NCBI RefSeq assembly: GCF_003851685.1
Contig: NZ_CP027727.1
Coordinates: forward strand, 5,580,001 to 5,644,000
DNA: 64,000 bases
Direction: 5' to 3'
Source: Pseudomonas sp. R5-89-07
Lineage (GTDB): Bacteria; Pseudomonadota; Gammaproteobacteria; Pseudomonadales; Pseudomonadaceae
Shown here: positions 9,080-19,258 of the stretch, piece after piece
How positions within the stretch are numbered: position 1 is the first letter of the stretch
Layout: each line of letters opens with the position of its first letter
Made by a program: the position numbers and the translations under genes
The notes under the pieces: model-generated
The model's input: the letters and a program-made list of their open reading frames with translations, nothing else
Database searches by the model: none
What the model was told of the DNA's origin: nothing

Positions 9080-9898
9080 ATGAAAGACACGCGTATTGCC
9101 TTTATCGGCGCCGGTAACATGGCGGCCAGCCTGATCGGAGGCCTGCGGGCCAAGGGCCTGGAAGCCACGCAGATCCGCGCCAGCGATCCGGGCGCCGAAA
9201 CCCGCGCCCGCGTCAGCGCCGAACACGGCATCGAGACCTTTGCCGACAACGCCGAGGCCATCCAGGGCGTCGATGTGATCGTACTCGCGGTCAAGCCTCA
9301 GGCGATGAAGGCGGTGTGCGAGAGCCTGCGCCCGAGCCTGCAGGCCCATCAACTAGTGGTGTCCATCGCCGCCGGCATCACCTGCGCCAGCATGAACAAC
9401 TGGCTCGGCGCCCAGCCAATCGTGCGCTGCATGCCCAATACCCCGTCCTTGCTGCGCCAGGGCGTGAGCGGTTTGTACGCCACCGCCGAAGTCAGCAGCG
9501 CACAGCGTGCGCAGGCTCAGCAATTGTTATCCGCCGTGGGCATCGCCCTGTGGCTGGAGCAGGAGTCGCAACTGGACGCGGTCACCGCCGTGTCCGGCAG
9601 TGGCCCGGCGTACTTCTTCCTGTTGATCGAAGCCATGACCGCCGCCGGCGTGAAACTGGGCCTGCCTGCCGACGTTGCCGAGCAGTTGGCCGAGCAAACC
9701 GCCCTGGGCGCCGCGAAGATGGCGGTGTCCAGCGATGTGGATGCGGCCGAGCTGCGCCGTCGCGTGACTTCTCCGGGCGGTACCACGCAAGCGGCCATCG
9801 AATCGTTCCAGGCCGGCGGCTTCGAAGCCCTGGTGGAAAAAGCACTGGGTGCCGCGGCACATCGTTCGGCCGAGATGGCCGAACAGCTGGGTAAATAG
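9080..9898 (+). CDS. proC: Pyrroline-5-carboxylate reductase
   Basis: 272-residue NAD(P)H-dependent enzyme that makes proline from pyrroline-5-carboxylate in the cytosol. The N-terminal Rossmann motif FIGAGNMAASLIGGL is at about residues 9-23, VKPQ follows in the cofactor domain, and the C-terminal signature RRRVTSPGGTTQAAIESF is present. It is preceded by AAGGACC. The length is normal. It is co-transcribed with yggS upstream and yggT 25 bp downstream. Confidence 0.97.
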   Translation: MKDTRIAFIGAGNMAASLIGGLRAKGLEATQIRASDPGAETRARVSAEHGIETFADNAEAIQGVDVIVLAVKPQAMKAVCESLRPSLQAHQLVVSIAAGITCASMNNWLGAQPIVRCMPNTPSLLRQGVSGLYATAEVSSAQRAQAQQLLSAVGIALWLEQESQLDAVTAVSGSGPAYFFLLIEAMTAAGVKLGLPADVAEQLAEQTALGAAKMAVSSDVDAAELRRRVTSPGGTTQAAIESFQAGGFEALVEKALGAAAHRSAEMAEQLGK

Positions 9899-9923
9899 TC
9901 GTCCCTTACCAAGGTAATCAAAC

Positions 9924-10511
9924 ATGCTCGGAATCAATGACGCTGCCGTCTTCATCATCCAGACCCTGGGCAGCCTGTACCTGCTGATCGTGCTGATGCG
10001 CTTTATCCTGCAACTGGTGCGGGCGAACTTCTACAACCCGCTGTGCCAGTTCGTGGTCAAGGCCACCCAACCGCTGCTCAAGCCGCTGCGTCGGGTGATC
10101 CCGAGCCTGTTCGGGCTGGACATGTCGTCGCTGGTACTGGCGCTGCTGCTGCAGATCCTGCTGTTTGTGGTGATCCTGATGCTCAACGGCTACCAGGCCT
10201 TCACGGTGCTGTTGTTGCCGTGGGCGCTGATCGGCATTTTCTCGCTGTTCTTGAAGATCATCTTCTGGTCGATGATCATCAGCGTGATCCTGTCGTGGGT
10301 CGCACCGGGTAGCCGTAGCCCCGGCGCCGAACTGGTCTACCAGATCACTGAACCGGTGCTGGCGCCGTTCCGTCGCCTGATCCCCAACCTGGGCGGCCTG
10401 GATATTTCGCCGATCTTCGCGTTTATCGCGATCCAGTTGCTCCAGAGCTGGGTGATCCCGCGCCTGGCGTTCTATGCATTCATGCCTAAAGAGCTGTTCG
10501 GCCTGATCTGA
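9924..10511 (+). CDS. yggT: YggT family integral membrane protein
   Basis: 195-residue membrane protein with two YGGT repeats, each with two hydrophobic helices and a PLLKPLRRVIPS- or PVLAPFRRLIPN-type motif. In other bacteria YggT-family proteins have been associated with osmotic tolerance or with cell-division and septum functions, but the molecular role is unresolved. It is the third gene of the yggS-proC-yggT unit, and a REP doublet lies 17 bp downstream. Confidence 0.92.
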   Translation: MLGINDAAVFIIQTLGSLYLLIVLMRFILQLVRANFYNPLCQFVVKATQPLLKPLRRVIPSLFGLDMSSLVLALLLQILLFVVILMLNGYQAFTVLLLPWALIGIFSLFLKIIFWSMIISVILSWVAPGSRSPGAELVYQITEPVLAPFRRLIPNLGGLDISPIFAFIAIQLLQSWVIPRLAFYAFMPKELFGLI

Positions 10512-10527
10512 CAATACGCTGGAAAAT

Positions 10528-10614
10528 GTGGGAGGGGGCTTGCTCCCGATAGCAGTGGATCAGTCAGCTTATTTATAACTGACCCACCGCAATCGGGGGC
10601 AAGCCCCCTCCCAC
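10528..10614. repeat. REP doublet, GTGGGAGGGGGC class
   Basis: Outer arms face each other across about 40 bp. The left arm carries a substitution (TTGCTCCCGAT). It lies between yggT and metX. Confidence 0.88.
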
Positions 10615-10715
10615 ATTTTACATCTGTGTATTGAATTGAATGTGCGCAGACCATTGCTTGCCGCTCGGTCCCCCGCTCTTTAGACTTACGCCTCATTTAA
10701 ACGAGAGCAGGGTCG

Positions 10716-11855
10716 ATGCCAACTGCCTTCCCCCCCGATTCCGTTGGACTGGTCGTGCCCCAAGTGGCGCACTTCGGCGAACCGCTGGCCCTGGCCTGCG
10801 GCCGTTCGCTGCCTGCCTACGACCTGATCTACGAAACCTACGGCCAACTGAACGCCACCGCGAGCAACGCCGTGCTGATTTGCCACGCCTTGTCCGGCCA
10901 CCATCACGCGGCAGGGTTCCACAGCGTTGACGAGCGCAAGCCCGGCTGGTGGGACAGCTGCATCGGCCCAGGCAAGCCCATCGACACCAACAAGTTCTTT
11001 GTGGTCAGCCTGAACAACCTCGGCGGCTGCAACGGTTCCACCGGCCCCAGCAGCCTCAACCCGGAAACCGGCAAGCCGTTCGGCGCGGACTTCCCGGTGT
11101 TGACCGTGGAAGACTGGGTGCACAGCCAGGCACGCCTCGCCGACCGCCTGGGCGTCGACCAATGGGCGGCCGTGATCGGTGGCAGCCTGGGCGGCATGCA
11201 GGCCCTGCAATGGACCATCACCTACCCGGACCGCGTGCGCCACTGCCTGGCCATCGCCTCGGCACCCAAGTTGTCTGCGCAAAACATTGCCTTCAACGAA
11301 GTGGCGCGCCAAGCCATCCTCACCGACCCCGAGTTCCACGGCGGTTCGTTCCAGGAAGCCGGCGTGATCCCCAAGCGTGGCCTGATGCTGGCGCGGATGG
11401 TCGGGCACATCACCTACCTGTCCGATGATTCCATGGGCGAAAAATTCGGCCGTGGCCTCAAGAGCGAGAAGCTCAACTACGACTTCCACAGCGTCGAGTT
11501 CCAGGTCGAAAGCTACCTGCGGTATCAGGGCGAGGAATTCTCCGGGCGTTTCGACGCCAACACCTACCTGCTGATGACCAAGGCGCTGGACTACTTCGAC
11601 CCGGCGGCGAACCACGACGACGACCTGGCGAAAACCTTCGAGCACGCCACGGCCAAGTTCTGCGTGATGTCGTTCACCACCGACTGGCGCTTCTCGCCGG
11701 CCCGCTCGCGCGAGCTGGTGGACGCACTGATGGCTGCGCGTAAAGACGTCTGCTACCTGGAGATCGATGCACCGCAAGGCCACGACGCCTTCCTGATTCC
11801 GATTCCCCGTTATCTGCAGGCGTTCAGTAACTACATGAACCGTATAGCACTGTGA
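10716..11855 (+). CDS. metX: Homoserine O-acyltransferase MetX (probably succinyltransferase)
   Basis: 379-residue alpha/beta-hydrolase-fold enzyme that activates homoserine at the start of methionine synthesis. The nucleophile serine is in [10 protein letters not shown] (S157), the oxyanion region is CHALSGHHH, and the C-terminal Asp/His pair lies in [10 protein letters not shown] and PQGHDAFL. Pseudomonad MetX proteins are established to use succinyl-CoA rather than acetyl-CoA; that specificity is transferred by family here. metW starts 7 bp later, the conserved metXW operon. Confidence 0.95.
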   Translation: MPTAFPPDSVGLVVPQVAHFGEPLALACGRSLPAYDLIYETYGQLNATASNAVLICHALSGHHHAAGFHSVDERKPGWWDSCIGPGKPIDTNKFFVVSLNNLGGCNGSTGPSSLNPETGKPFGADFPVLTVEDWVHSQARLADRLGVDQWAAVIGGSLGGMQALQWTITYPDRVRHCLAIASAPKLSAQNIAFNEVARQAILTDPEFHGGSFQEAGVIPKRGLMLARMVGHITYLSDDSMGEKFGRGLKSEKLNYDFHSVEFQVESYLRYQGEEFSGRFDANTYLLMTKALDYFDPAANHDDDLAKTFEHATAKFCVMSFTTDWRFSPARSRELVDALMAARKDVCYLEIDAPQGHDAFLIPIPRYLQAFSNYMNRIAL

Positions 11856-11862
11856 GAACGCC

Positions 11863-12483
11863 ATGAGAGCCGACCTGGAAATCATCCAAGACTGGATCCC
11901 CGCCGGCAGCCGCGTGCTCGACCTGGGCTGCGGCGATGGCGAGCTGCTGAGCTGGCTGCGCGACAACAAGCAAGTCACCGGCTATGGCCTGGAAAACGAC
12001 CCGGACAACATCGCCCAGTGCGTGGCCAAGGGCATCAACGTGATCGAGCAGGACCTGGACAAGGGCCTGGGCAACTTTGCCAGCAACAGCTTCGACATCG
12101 TGGTGATGACCCAGGCCCTGCAAGCGGTGCACTACCCGGACCGGATCCTCGACGAAATGCTGCGCGTCGGTCGCCAGTGCATCATCACCTTTCCCAACTT
12201 CGGGCACTGGCGCTGCCGCTGGTACCTGGCCACCAAGGGCCGCATGCCGGTGTCGGACTTCCTGCCGTACACCTGGTACAACACGCCGAACATCCACTTC
12301 TGCACCTTCGAAGACTTCGAAGCCCTGTGTGGCGAGCGTGAGGCCAAGGTGATCAACCGCCTTGCCGTCGATCAACAGCACCGCCACGGCTGGGCGAGTA
12401 AGCTATGGCCCAACCTGTTGGGCGAAATCGGTATCTACCGGGTCAGCAGCCCTGGCCTGACCGACCACAAGATTGCCGTCTAA
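11863..12483 (+). CDS. metW: Methionine biosynthesis protein MetW
   Basis: 206-residue class I SAM-methyltransferase-like protein. The binding motif RVLDLGCGDGELLSWL is at about residues 20-35 and FDIVVMTQALQAV in the middle. MetW is always coupled to metX in pseudomonads and is needed for or stimulates methionine synthesis; whether it methylates a substrate is not established. It lies 7 bp after metX. Confidence 0.95.
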   Translation: MRADLEIIQDWIPAGSRVLDLGCGDGELLSWLRDNKQVTGYGLENDPDNIAQCVAKGINVIEQDLDKGLGNFASNSFDIVVMTQALQAVHYPDRILDEMLRVGRQCIITFPNFGHWRCRWYLATKGRMPVSDFLPYTWYNTPNIHFCTFEDFEALCGEREAKVINRLAVDQQHRHGWASKLWPNLLGEIGIYRVSSPGLTDHKIAV

Positions 12484-12504
12484 TTATCTTCAAGAGGGAC
12501 GCTC

Positions 12505-12939
12505 ATGAGTCGTTTGGCTATTTTCCTATTGACCGCCTGCCTGGGCGCCAGCGCCATGGCCGCGGACGCTATCGACGCGAACCGCAAGAAAGACTTCGGC
12601 GATATCACCGTTCACTACAACACCTTCACCTCAAGCTTCCTGTCTCCGGAAACCGCCCAGAACGTCGGCGTGGTGCGCAGCAAGGAAAAGGGCTTGATCA
12701 ATGTGACCGTGATCAAGGGCGTAACCCCTGTCACGGCCCAAGTAACCGGCACCATCAAGGACTTGGGCGGCAAGAGCGAGATCCTGACGTTCAAGCAAAT
12801 CGAAGAGAAAGGCGGGGTCAGCTACCTCGCGCCCTACTCCGTGACCCAGCGCGAATACAAGACGTTTACCATCAACGTTGAAACCGGCGGCAAGGCCCAT
12901 GGTTTCCAATTCAACCAAGAACTGTTTCCGGCCGAATGA
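12505..12939 (+). CDS. DUF4426 exported protein
   Basis: 144-residue protein with a signal peptide (about 1-19, ending SAMA) followed by a single DUF4426 domain. The mature part is beta-rich in appearance ([22 protein letters not shown]-like stretches). The function is unknown. It sits between metW (21 bp upstream) and rdgB, whose ATG overlaps its stop codon, so it is probably co-transcribed with both. The conserved position suggests a housekeeping periplasmic role, but nothing more specific is supported. Confidence 0.88.
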   Translation: MSRLAIFLLTACLGASAMAADAIDANRKKDFGDITVHYNTFTSSFLSPETAQNVGVVRSKEKGLINVTVIKGVTPVTAQVTGTIKDLGGKSEILTFKQIEEKGGVSYLAPYSVTQREYKTFTINVETGGKAHGFQFNQELFPAE

Positions 12940-13532
12940 TGAACCTGACTCAACTCGTACTGGCCAGCCATAACGCCGGCAAACTCAAAGAACTGCAGGC
13001 CATGCTCGGTGACGCCGTGCAACTGCGCTCGATCGGTGAGTTCAGCCAGGTCGAACCGGAAGAAACCGGCCTGTCATTCGTCGAGAACGCCATCCTCAAG
13101 GCACGCAACGCCGCACGCCTCTCCGGCCTGCCGGCCCTGGCGGACGACTCGGGCCTGGCGGTGGACTACCTCGGTGGCGCACCGGGCATCTATTCGGCAC
13201 GCTACGCCGACGGCAAGGGCGACGCGGCGAACAACGCCAAGCTGCTCGACGCACTCAAGGATGTACCGGACGCGATGCGCAGTGCGCAGTTCGTCTGCGT
13301 GCTGGCACTGGTGCGTCATGCGGACGACCCGCTGCCGATCCTCTGCGAAGGCTTGTGGCACGGGCGCATCCTGCATGCTGCCAGTGGTGAGCATGGCTTT
13401 GGCTACGATCCACTGTTCTGGGTGCCGGAGCGCAACGTCTCCAGCGCCGAACTGAGCCCGGCCGACAAGAACCAGATCAGCCACCGCGCCCGCGCAATGG
13501 ATTTGCTGCGCCAACGCCTGAGCCTGAAATGA
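12936..13532 (+). CDS. rdgB: RdgB/HAM1 family non-canonical purine NTP pyrophosphatase
   Basis: 198-residue pyrophosphatase that removes dITP, ITP and XTP from the nucleotide pool. The N-terminal [12 protein letters not shown] nucleotide motif, [14 protein letters not shown], the metal-binding [12 protein letters not shown] and [12 protein letters not shown] are all present. The ATG at 12936 overlaps the preceding stop, with a second ATG immediately after. hemW overlaps its 3' end by four bases (ATGA), indicating translational coupling. Confidence 0.96.
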   Translation: MMNLTQLVLASHNAGKLKELQAMLGDAVQLRSIGEFSQVEPEETGLSFVENAILKARNAARLSGLPALADDSGLAVDYLGGAPGIYSARYADGKGDAANNAKLLDALKDVPDAMRSAQFVCVLALVRHADDPLPILCEGLWHGRILHAASGEHGFGYDPLFWVPERNVSSAELSPADKNQISHRARAMDLLRQRLSLK

Positions 13533-14731
13533 CCCACGACACCCAGGCGCTGCCACTGATCCACGGTGGCGCGCAAACCCCTCGGGCGGCGCTGCCTGTG
13601 CTGCCGCCCCTGGCGCTGTACATCCATATCCCATGGTGCGTGCGCAAGTGCCCCTACTGCGACTTCAACTCCCACACCGCCAGCAAGGTGTTGCCGGAAG
13701 AAGAGTATGTGGACGCATTGCTGGCGGACCTGGACCGGGACCTGCACGCCGTCTATGGCCGGGCGCTGAGTTCGATCTTCTTTGGCGGCGGCACCCCGAG
13801 CCTGTTCAGTGCTGCGGCATTGGGGCGGCTGCTCAAAGGCGTGCAAGCGCGCATCCCGTTTGCCGACGATATCGAAATTACCCTGGAAGCCAATCCCGGC
13901 ACCTTTGAACAAGAGAAGTTCGTGGCGTATCGCGCGCTGGGAATCAACCGCCTGTCCATCGGCATCCAGAGTTTCCAGCAGCAAAAGCTCGAAGCCCTGG
14001 GCCGCATCCACAACGGCGATGAAGCCATACGCGCCGCAGATATGGCACGCCAGGCCGGGTTCGACAACTTCAACCTGGACCTGATGCACGGCTTGCCCGA
14101 TCAGTCCCTGGACGATGCCCTGGCCGACCTGCGCCAAGCCATTGCACTCAAGCCGACGCACTTGTCCTGGTACCAACTGACCCTGGAACCCAACACCGTG
14201 TTCTGGAACCAGCCACCTGCGCTGCCGGAAGACGACACCCTGTGGGACATCCAGGAAGCCGGCCAGGCGCTGCTCGCCGAGCACGGTTACGCGCAATATG
14301 AAGTGTCGGCCTACGCCCAACCGGGTCGCCCGGCGCGGCATAACCTCAATTACTGGAGCTTTGGCGACTTCATCGGTATCGGCGCGGGTGCCCACGGCAA
14401 GCTCAGCCATCCGGACGGGCGCATCGTTCGCACCTGGAAAACCCGTGCCCCGAAGGACTACCTCAACCCGGCCAAAAGCTTCCAGGCCGGAGCGAAAGAG
14501 CTGACCAATGAAGAGCTGCCGTTCGAGTTCCTGATGAACGCCCTGCGCCTCACCGAAGGCGTTGACGCCAAGCTGTACGCCGAGCGCACCGGCCTTGAGC
14601 TGGCGAGCCTCGACGAAGGCCGCCGCGAAGCAGAACAAAGTGGCTTAATGCAGGTCGAACCGTCACGCCTGGCGGCGACCGACCGCGGGCAACTCTTTCT
14701 CAATGACCTGCTGCAAAAGTTTTTGAGCTGA
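13529..14731 (+). CDS. hemW: Radical SAM heme chaperone HemW
   Basis: 400-residue radical SAM protein. The cluster-binding cysteines C37, C41 and C44 lie in CVRKCPYC; the next residues are DF, lacking the extra cysteine of true HemN, which fits HemW. HemW binds heme and is thought to deliver it to respiratory proteins rather than oxidise coproporphyrinogen. [10 protein letters not shown] and the C-terminal HemN_C region are visible. The start overlaps rdgB. Confidence 0.94.
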   Translation: MTHDTQALPLIHGGAQTPRAALPVLPPLALYIHIPWCVRKCPYCDFNSHTASKVLPEEEYVDALLADLDRDLHAVYGRALSSIFFGGGTPSLFSAAALGRLLKGVQARIPFADDIEITLEANPGTFEQEKFVAYRALGINRLSIGIQSFQQQKLEALGRIHNGDEAIRAADMARQAGFDNFNLDLMHGLPDQSLDDALADLRQAIALKPTHLSWYQLTLEPNTVFWNQPPALPEDDTLWDIQEAGQALLAEHGYAQYEVSAYAQPGRPARHNLNYWSFGDFIGIGAGAHGKLSHPDGRIVRTWKTRAPKDYLNPAKSFQAGAKELTNEELPFEFLMNALRLTEGVDAKLYAERTGLELASLDEGRREAEQSGLMQVEPSRLAATDRGQLFLNDLLQKFLS

Positions 14732-14750
14732 TCGCTCTTAAGGAAATCGA

Positions 14751-15074
14751 ATGGATTTGGTACTCGACCTGCTCGCCACCGTGTCCCGCTGGAGCCGCAG
14801 CAACCTGTCGGAAATCTCCCTGGCCCTGGTCGGTTGCTTGCTGGTGCTGTTCGGCGCCGACATCAAAGGCTGGGTCGAAGCGCGCCTGGGCAGCATCGCT
14901 GGCGCCCTGCGCGTACCGCTGATGGCGTTGGTGTGCATGATCGGCAGTGGTGCCGCGTTGATCTACGCCACGCCGTGGATTGTGCGCGGGTTGAGCCAGT
15001 TCAATAACTACAGCCTGGCGCCGGTGCTGGTGGTGGTACTGGTGTTGATTGGCGTCGTCGCCGACCGCCGCTGA
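14751..15074 (+). CDS. DUF3392 small membrane protein
   Basis: 107-residue protein with three hydrophobic segments (about residues 20-38, 55-78 and 85-104), separated by short charged loops including DIKGWVEARLG. It matches the DUF3392 family of unknown function. AAGGA precedes the ATG. It follows hemW by 19 bp and probably belongs to the same transcript; a REP doublet comes next. Confidence 0.85.
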   Translation: MDLVLDLLATVSRWSRSNLSEISLALVGCLLVLFGADIKGWVEARLGSIAGALRVPLMALVCMIGSGAALIYATPWIVRGLSQFNNYSLAPVLVVVLVLIGVVADRR

Positions 15075-15098
15075 CCTCAAACCCAACACAAAACCAAT

Positions 15099-15185
15099 GT
15101 GGGAGGGGGCTTGCCCCCGATGACGGTGGGCCAGCCAAGAATTACCAGGCTGATACACCGCTATCGGGGGCAAGCCCCCTCCCAC
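15099..15185. repeat. REP doublet, GTGGGAGGGGGC class
   Basis: Near-palindromic 87-bp element with intact outer arms, located between the convergent DUF3392 and trmB genes. Confidence 0.9.
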
Positions 15186-15216
15186 ATTTTTACTGCATTT
15201 CAACGGTGCAGGCGGG

Positions 15217-15942
15217 TTACGCCAGCTTTTCGAACTTCAAATCCCAGACCCCATGCCCCAACCGCTCGCCACGGCGTTCGAACTTGGTGATCGGACGCTC
15301 TGGAGGACGCGGCACGCATTTGCCGTCTTCAGCGATGTTGCGGTAGCCCGGCGCGACATTCATCACTTCCAGCATGTATTCGGCATACGGTTCCCAGTCG
15401 GTGGCCATGTGCAGGATGCCGCCCACCTTGAGCTTGCTGCGCACCAGTTCCGCGAAGGAGGCCTGGACGATGCGGCGCTTGTGGTGACGAGCCTTGTGCC
15501 ATGGGTCGGGGAAGAACAGCATCAGGCGGTCGAGGCTGTTGTCGGCGATGCAGCGGTTGAGCACTTCAATCGCGTCGCAGTCGTACACCCGCAGGTTGGT
15601 CAGGCCCTGGGTCAGCACGCCGTTAAGCAGCGCACCGACGCCTGGGCGGTGCACTTCCACACCGATGAAGTCCTGGTCCGGCGCGGCTGCCGCCATTTCC
15701 AGCAGGGAATGCCCCATGCCGAAGCCGATTTCCAGGGAACGCGGGGCCGAACGACCGAACACCTGGTCGTAGTCCACCGGGGCGTCGGCCAGGGGCAATA
15801 CGAACAGTGGCGTGCCCTGCTCCAGGCCCTTTTGCTGGCCTTCGGTCATGCGACCGGCGCGCATCACGAAGCTCTTGATGCGGCGGTGCTTGGACTCGTC
15901 GCCCGCTTCCAGGGTGTTCGGCGTTTCGTTTGATTCAGTCAT
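15217..15942 (-). CDS. trmB: tRNA (guanine-N7-)-methyltransferase
   Basis: 241-residue SAM-dependent enzyme that methylates G46 of tRNA. The SAM motif [26 protein letters not shown], the [14 protein letters not shown] signature and [11 protein letters not shown] are present. A TTG codon lies just upstream in frame, but the ATG at 15942 has AAGAG at good spacing and is preferred. It lies 9 bp downstream of thiG on the same strand, giving a thiS-thiG-trmB run. Confidence 0.96.
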   Translation of the reverse strand: MTESNETPNTLEAGDESKHRRIKSFVMRAGRMTEGQQKGLEQGTPLFVLPLADAPVDYDQVFGRSAPRSLEIGFGMGHSLLEMAAAAPDQDFIGVEVHRPGVGALLNGVLTQGLTNLRVYDCDAIEVLNRCIADNSLDRLMLFFPDPWHKARHHKRRIVQASFAELVRSKLKVGGILHMATDWEPYAEYMLEVMNVAPGYRNIAEDGKCVPRPPERPITKFERRGERLGHGVWDLKFEKLA

Positions 15943-15951
15943 CAATAGCTC

Positions 15952-16746
15952 TTACTTGATCAGGCCATCCAGCGGCGAAGAGGCGCTGGCATAGAGTTTT
16001 TTCGGCATGCGCCCGGCAAGGTAGGCCAGGCGGCCCGCGACGATCGCGTGTTGCATGGCTTGGGCCATCATGATCGGTTGCTGGGCATGGGCGATGGCCG
16101 AATTCATCAGCACCGCGTCGCAGCCCAGCTCCATGGCGATGGTTGCGTCGGAGGCCGTGCCCACGCCCGCATCCACCAGCACCGGGATCTTGGCTTCTTC
16201 AAGGATGATCTGCAGGTTGTAGGGGTTGCAGATACCCAGGCCGGAGCCGATCAGACCCGCCAGCGGCATCACCGCGATGCAGCCGATTTCCGCCAGCTGG
16301 CGAGCGATGATCGGGTCATCGCTGGTGTAGACCATCACGTCAAAGCCTTCCTTGACCAGGGTCTCGGCGGCCTTGAGGGTTTCGATCACGTTGGGGAACA
16401 GAGTTTTCTGGTCGGCCAGCACTTCCAGCTTCACCAGGTTGTGGCCGTCGAGCAGCTCACGGGCCAGGCGGCAGGTGCGCACAGCCTCGATGGCGTCATA
16501 GCAGCCGGCGGTGTTCGGCAGGAAGGTGTAGCGGTCCGGCGACAGCACTTCGAGCAGGTTCGGCTCGCCCTCGATCTGACCGAGGTTGGTACGACGTACG
16601 GCGAAGGTCACGATTTCGGCGCCCGAGGCTTCGATGGCCAGACGGGTTTCTTCCATGTCGCGGTATTTGCCAGTGCCGACCAGCAAACGGGACTGGTAGG
16701 TATGACCAGCCAGGACGAAGGGCTTGTCGCTACGAACAATGCTCAT
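15952..16746 (-). CDS. thiG: Thiazole synthase
   Basis: 264-residue TIM-barrel enzyme that forms the thiazole phosphate moiety of thiamine from deoxyxylulose phosphate, dehydroglycine and sulfur carried by ThiS. VKLEVLAD carries the Schiff-base lysine region; [32 protein letters not shown] and [13 protein letters not shown] are characteristic. It lies downstream of thiS with 51 bp between, so the sulfur carrier and its acceptor enzyme are co-expressed. No TPP riboswitch was recognised upstream. Confidence 0.97.
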   Translation of the reverse strand: MSIVRSDKPFVLAGHTYQSRLLVGTGKYRDMEETRLAIEASGAEIVTFAVRRTNLGQIEGEPNLLEVLSPDRYTFLPNTAGCYDAIEAVRTCRLARELLDGHNLVKLEVLADQKTLFPNVIETLKAAETLVKEGFDVMVYTSDDPIIARQLAEIGCIAVMPLAGLIGSGLGICNPYNLQIILEEAKIPVLVDAGVGTASDATIAMELGCDAVLMNSAIAHAQQPIMMAQAMQHAIVAGRLAYLAGRMPKKLYASASSPLDGLIK

Positions 16747-16797
16747 GGGAATTCTCGCAATGGGTGAGGTTTCGCAGAATGCGTAAGGGCTGGGCGA

Positions 16798-16998
16798 CTA
16801 GCCACCGCCGATGGCGTGGACCACTTCGACTTGGTCACCTTCTTTGAGCGCGGTACTGGCATGCTGGCTGCGCGGGACGATATCCAGGTTGAGTTCCACT
16901 GCGACACGACGCCCGGTGAGGTCCAGGCGGGTCAGCAGGGCCGCAACGGTTTCACCGTCGGGCAATTCAAAGGGGTCGCCGTTCAACTGAATGCGCAT
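16798..16998 (-). CDS. thiS: Sulfur carrier protein ThiS
   Basis: 66-residue ubiquitin-fold protein ending in the Gly-Gly tail (AIGGG) that is adenylated and thiocarboxylated to give sulfur for thiazole synthesis. The start ATG at 16998 (MRIQLNGDPFEL) gives the normal family length; an upstream in-frame extension of about 25 residues has no family match. It is immediately followed by thiG. Confidence 0.95.
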   Translation of the reverse strand: MRIQLNGDPFELPDGETVAALLTRLDLTGRRVAVELNLDIVPRSQHASTALKEGDQVEVVHAIGGG

Positions 16999-17069
16999 GC
17001 CGCAGGCCGCCATCGTTTTTAGGGGCCGGCATTCTAACGCGATTGGAACCTGTAGGTCAGCTCCAAGCG

Positions 17070-17450
17070 TCAAGCGGTCAGTTGCAGGCGCCAGGCGAGC
17101 AAGCCGAGGAAGAACCAGCCGAGCAGGAACGCCAGGCCGCCAAACGGCGTGATGATGCCGAGCTTGCTGATCCCGGTCATCGTCAACACATACAGGCTGC
17201 CGGAGAACAACAGGATCCCGACCACAAATGAGATACCCGCCCAGGTGACCAGTCGGCCGGGAATGTGCGCGGCCAGCAGCGCCACGCCAAACAAAGCCAG
17301 GGTGTGCACCAGTTGATAAGTCACACCAGTGTGAAAGATCGCCAGGTATTCGGCGCTCAGGCGGTTCTTCAGGCCGTGGGCGGCGAAGGCGCCCAGGGCA
17401 ACGCCGGTGAAACCGAAAAAAGCAGCCAGCATCAGAAAGCTACGCAGCAT
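17070..17450 (-). CDS. DUF423 family membrane protein
   Basis: 126-residue protein with about four membrane helices and the conserved N-terminal signature FGFTGVALGAFAAHGLK followed by FHTGVTYQLVHTLAL. DUF423/YgdD proteins are small inner-membrane proteins of unknown function. It lies 71 bp upstream of thiS on the same strand and is divergent from mtgA, with 74 bp shared promoter space. Confidence 0.88.
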   Translation of the reverse strand: MLRSFLMLAAFFGFTGVALGAFAAHGLKNRLSAEYLAIFHTGVTYQLVHTLALFGVALLAAHIPGRLVTWAGISFVVGILLFSGSLYVLTMTGISKLGIITPFGGLAFLLGWFFLGLLAWRLQLTA

Positions 17451-17524
17451 CAGGAACTCCAGTCAGACTCATCGGGCAGGGTCTGTATAATGGCCCGCTC
17501 AACGGGTTCGGCCAAGCCATCTCT

Positions 17525-18247
17525 ATGCTGCGTATCCTCTTCAAACGCTTTCTCAACGTCGTCAAATGGTTCGCCATCGGCAGTGTGCTGCTGGTGCTGC
17601 TGTTTCGCGTCGTACCGCCGCCGTTCACCGCGCTGATGGTGGAGCGCAAGGTCGAATCCTGGATCGACGGCGAGCCTATCGACCTGCAGCGCAGCTGGGT
17701 GTCGTGGGACGAGATTTCCGGTGACCTCAAGGTGGCGGTGATGGCCGGTGAAGACCAGCGCTTCCCGCAGCACTGGGGTTTTGACTTTGGCGCGATCCAG
17801 GCAGCAATCGTGCATAACGAGCGCGGCGGTTCGATCCGGGGCGCCAGTACGTTGAGCCAGCAGGTGTCGAAGAACCTGTTCCTGTGGGCCGGCCGCAGTT
17901 ACCTGCGCAAGGGCCTGGAGGCCTGGTTTACCGGGTTGATCGAAGTACTGTGGCCCAAGCAGCGCATTCTTGAGGTGTACCTCAACAGCGTGGAATGGGA
18001 TGAGGGCGTATTCGGGGCAGAGGCAGCGGCGCGGCATCATTTCGGAGTGAGCGCCAAGGGGCTTTCGCGACAGCAGGCCAGCTACCTGGCGGCCGTGTTG
18101 CCGAATCCGCGAGTGTGGAGCGCCAGTCATCCGACCGCATACGTAGCGCGGCGCGCGGCGTGGATTCGCCAGCAGATGAGTCAGCTCGGCGGGGATGGCT
18201 ACCTGGCGGAGCTCAACAACTCCCGCAAGGCTCCCTGGTCCGACTGA
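17525..18247 (+). CDS. mtgA: Monofunctional peptidoglycan glycosyltransferase
   Basis: 240-residue inner-membrane enzyme that polymerises lipid II into glycan strands. An N-terminal transmembrane anchor spans about residues 15-36. The GT51 domain follows, with the catalytic glutamate region AGEDQRFPQHWGFD, GASTLSQQVSKNLFLW and RKGLEAWFTGLIE. No transpeptidase domain is present, as expected for MtgA. The Shine-Dalgarno sequence upstream of the ATG is weak. Confidence 0.95.
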   Translation: MLRILFKRFLNVVKWFAIGSVLLVLLFRVVPPPFTALMVERKVESWIDGEPIDLQRSWVSWDEISGDLKVAVMAGEDQRFPQHWGFDFGAIQAAIVHNERGGSIRGASTLSQQVSKNLFLWAGRSYLRKGLEAWFTGLIEVLWPKQRILEVYLNSVEWDEGVFGAEAAARHHFGVSAKGLSRQQASYLAAVLPNPRVWSASHPTAYVARRAAWIRQQMSQLGGDGYLAELNNSRKAPWSD

Positions 18248-18263
18248 CGCAACACAAAAAAAT

Positions 18264-18350
18264 GTGGGAGGGGGCTTGCCCCCGATAGCGGTGGATCAGT
18301 CACATTGGTGTTGACTGACACTCTGCCATCGGGGGCAAGCCCCCTCCCAC
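18264..18350. repeat. REP doublet, GTGGGAGGGGGC class, same subtype as 7155-7242 but inverted
   Basis: 87-bp element between the convergent mtgA and rpoH genes. Reverse-complemented, its left half (outer arm and GGCAGAGTGTC inner arm) matches the element at 7155-7242. Confidence 0.9.
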
Positions 18351-18354
18351 AATG

Positions 18355-19209
18355 TTAAGCGGCGATCGACAGCTTCAGCTTGTTCATCGCGCTTTTCTCA
18401 AGCTGACGAATCCGCTCGGCCGACACGTTGTACTTCTGCGCCAGGTCGTGCAGCGTGGCTTTTTCTTCTGCCAGCCAACGCTGGTAGAGAATGTCACGGC
18501 TGCGGTCGTCCAGCACTTCCAGCGCTTCGTGCAGGTTGTGATTGGAGTTGTCGCTCCAGTCGGCGTCTTCCAGCTGACGCGCCGGGTCGTACCGGTGGTC
18601 TTCCAGGTAGTTGGCCGGCGATTGGAAAGCGCTGTCGTCGTCTGCTTCGGCAGCCGGGTCGAAGGCCATGTCATGGCCGGTCAGGCGGCTTTCCATCTCG
18701 CGCACTTCACGGGGCTCCACACCGAGGCTTTCGGCCACACGGTGGACTTCCTCGTTGTTCAGCCACGCCAAGCGTTTCTTCTGGCTGCGCAGGTTGAAGA
18801 ACAGCTTGCGCTGGGCCTTGGTGGTCGCGACCTTCACGATGCGCCAGTTGCGCAGGATGAACTCGTGAATTTCCGCCTTGATCCAGTGCACAGCAAAAGA
18901 CACCAGGCGCACACCCATTTCCGGGTTGAAGCGCTTCACCGCCTTCATCAGGCCGACGTTGCCTTCCTGAATCAGGTCAGCCTGGGCCAGGCCGTAGCCG
19001 CTATAGCTACGGGCGATATGTACGACAAAACGCAGGTGGGCGAGCACCATCTGCCGAGCCGCCCCCAAATCCTGCTCATAGTAGAGACTCTCGGCCAGTT
19101 CACGCTCCTGCTCGGGCGTCAGCAATGGAATGCTGTTGACCGTGTGCACATAGGCTTCCAGGTTCGCACCCGGGACCAAGGCATAAGCAGGTTGCAAAGA
19201 AGTGGTCAT
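18355..19209 (-). CDS. rpoH: RNA polymerase sigma-32 (heat shock) factor
   Basis: 284-residue sigma factor directing transcription of heat-shock genes. Region 2 ([17 protein letters not shown]), the RpoH box QRKLFFNLR and the region 4 helix-turn-helix ([21 protein letters not shown]) are visible. The ATG at 19209 has GGAGG eight bases upstream and gives the known pseudomonad length; a longer frame upstream is rejected. An AlgU/RpoE-like promoter lies upstream. Confidence 0.97.
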   Translation of the reverse strand: MTTSLQPAYALVPGANLEAYVHTVNSIPLLTPEQERELAESLYYEQDLGAARQMVLAHLRFVVHIARSYSGYGLAQADLIQEGNVGLMKAVKRFNPEMGVRLVSFAVHWIKAEIHEFILRNWRIVKVATTKAQRKLFFNLRSQKKRLAWLNNEEVHRVAESLGVEPREVREMESRLTGHDMAFDPAAEADDDSAFQSPANYLEDHRYDPARQLEDADWSDNSNHNLHEALEVLDDRSRDILYQRWLAEEKATLHDLAQKYNVSAERIRQLEKSAMNKLKLSIAA

Positions 19210-19258
19210 ACGAAAAAACCTCCGACTCACATAACTCGTGCAGTTCAGCACTGCGAAA

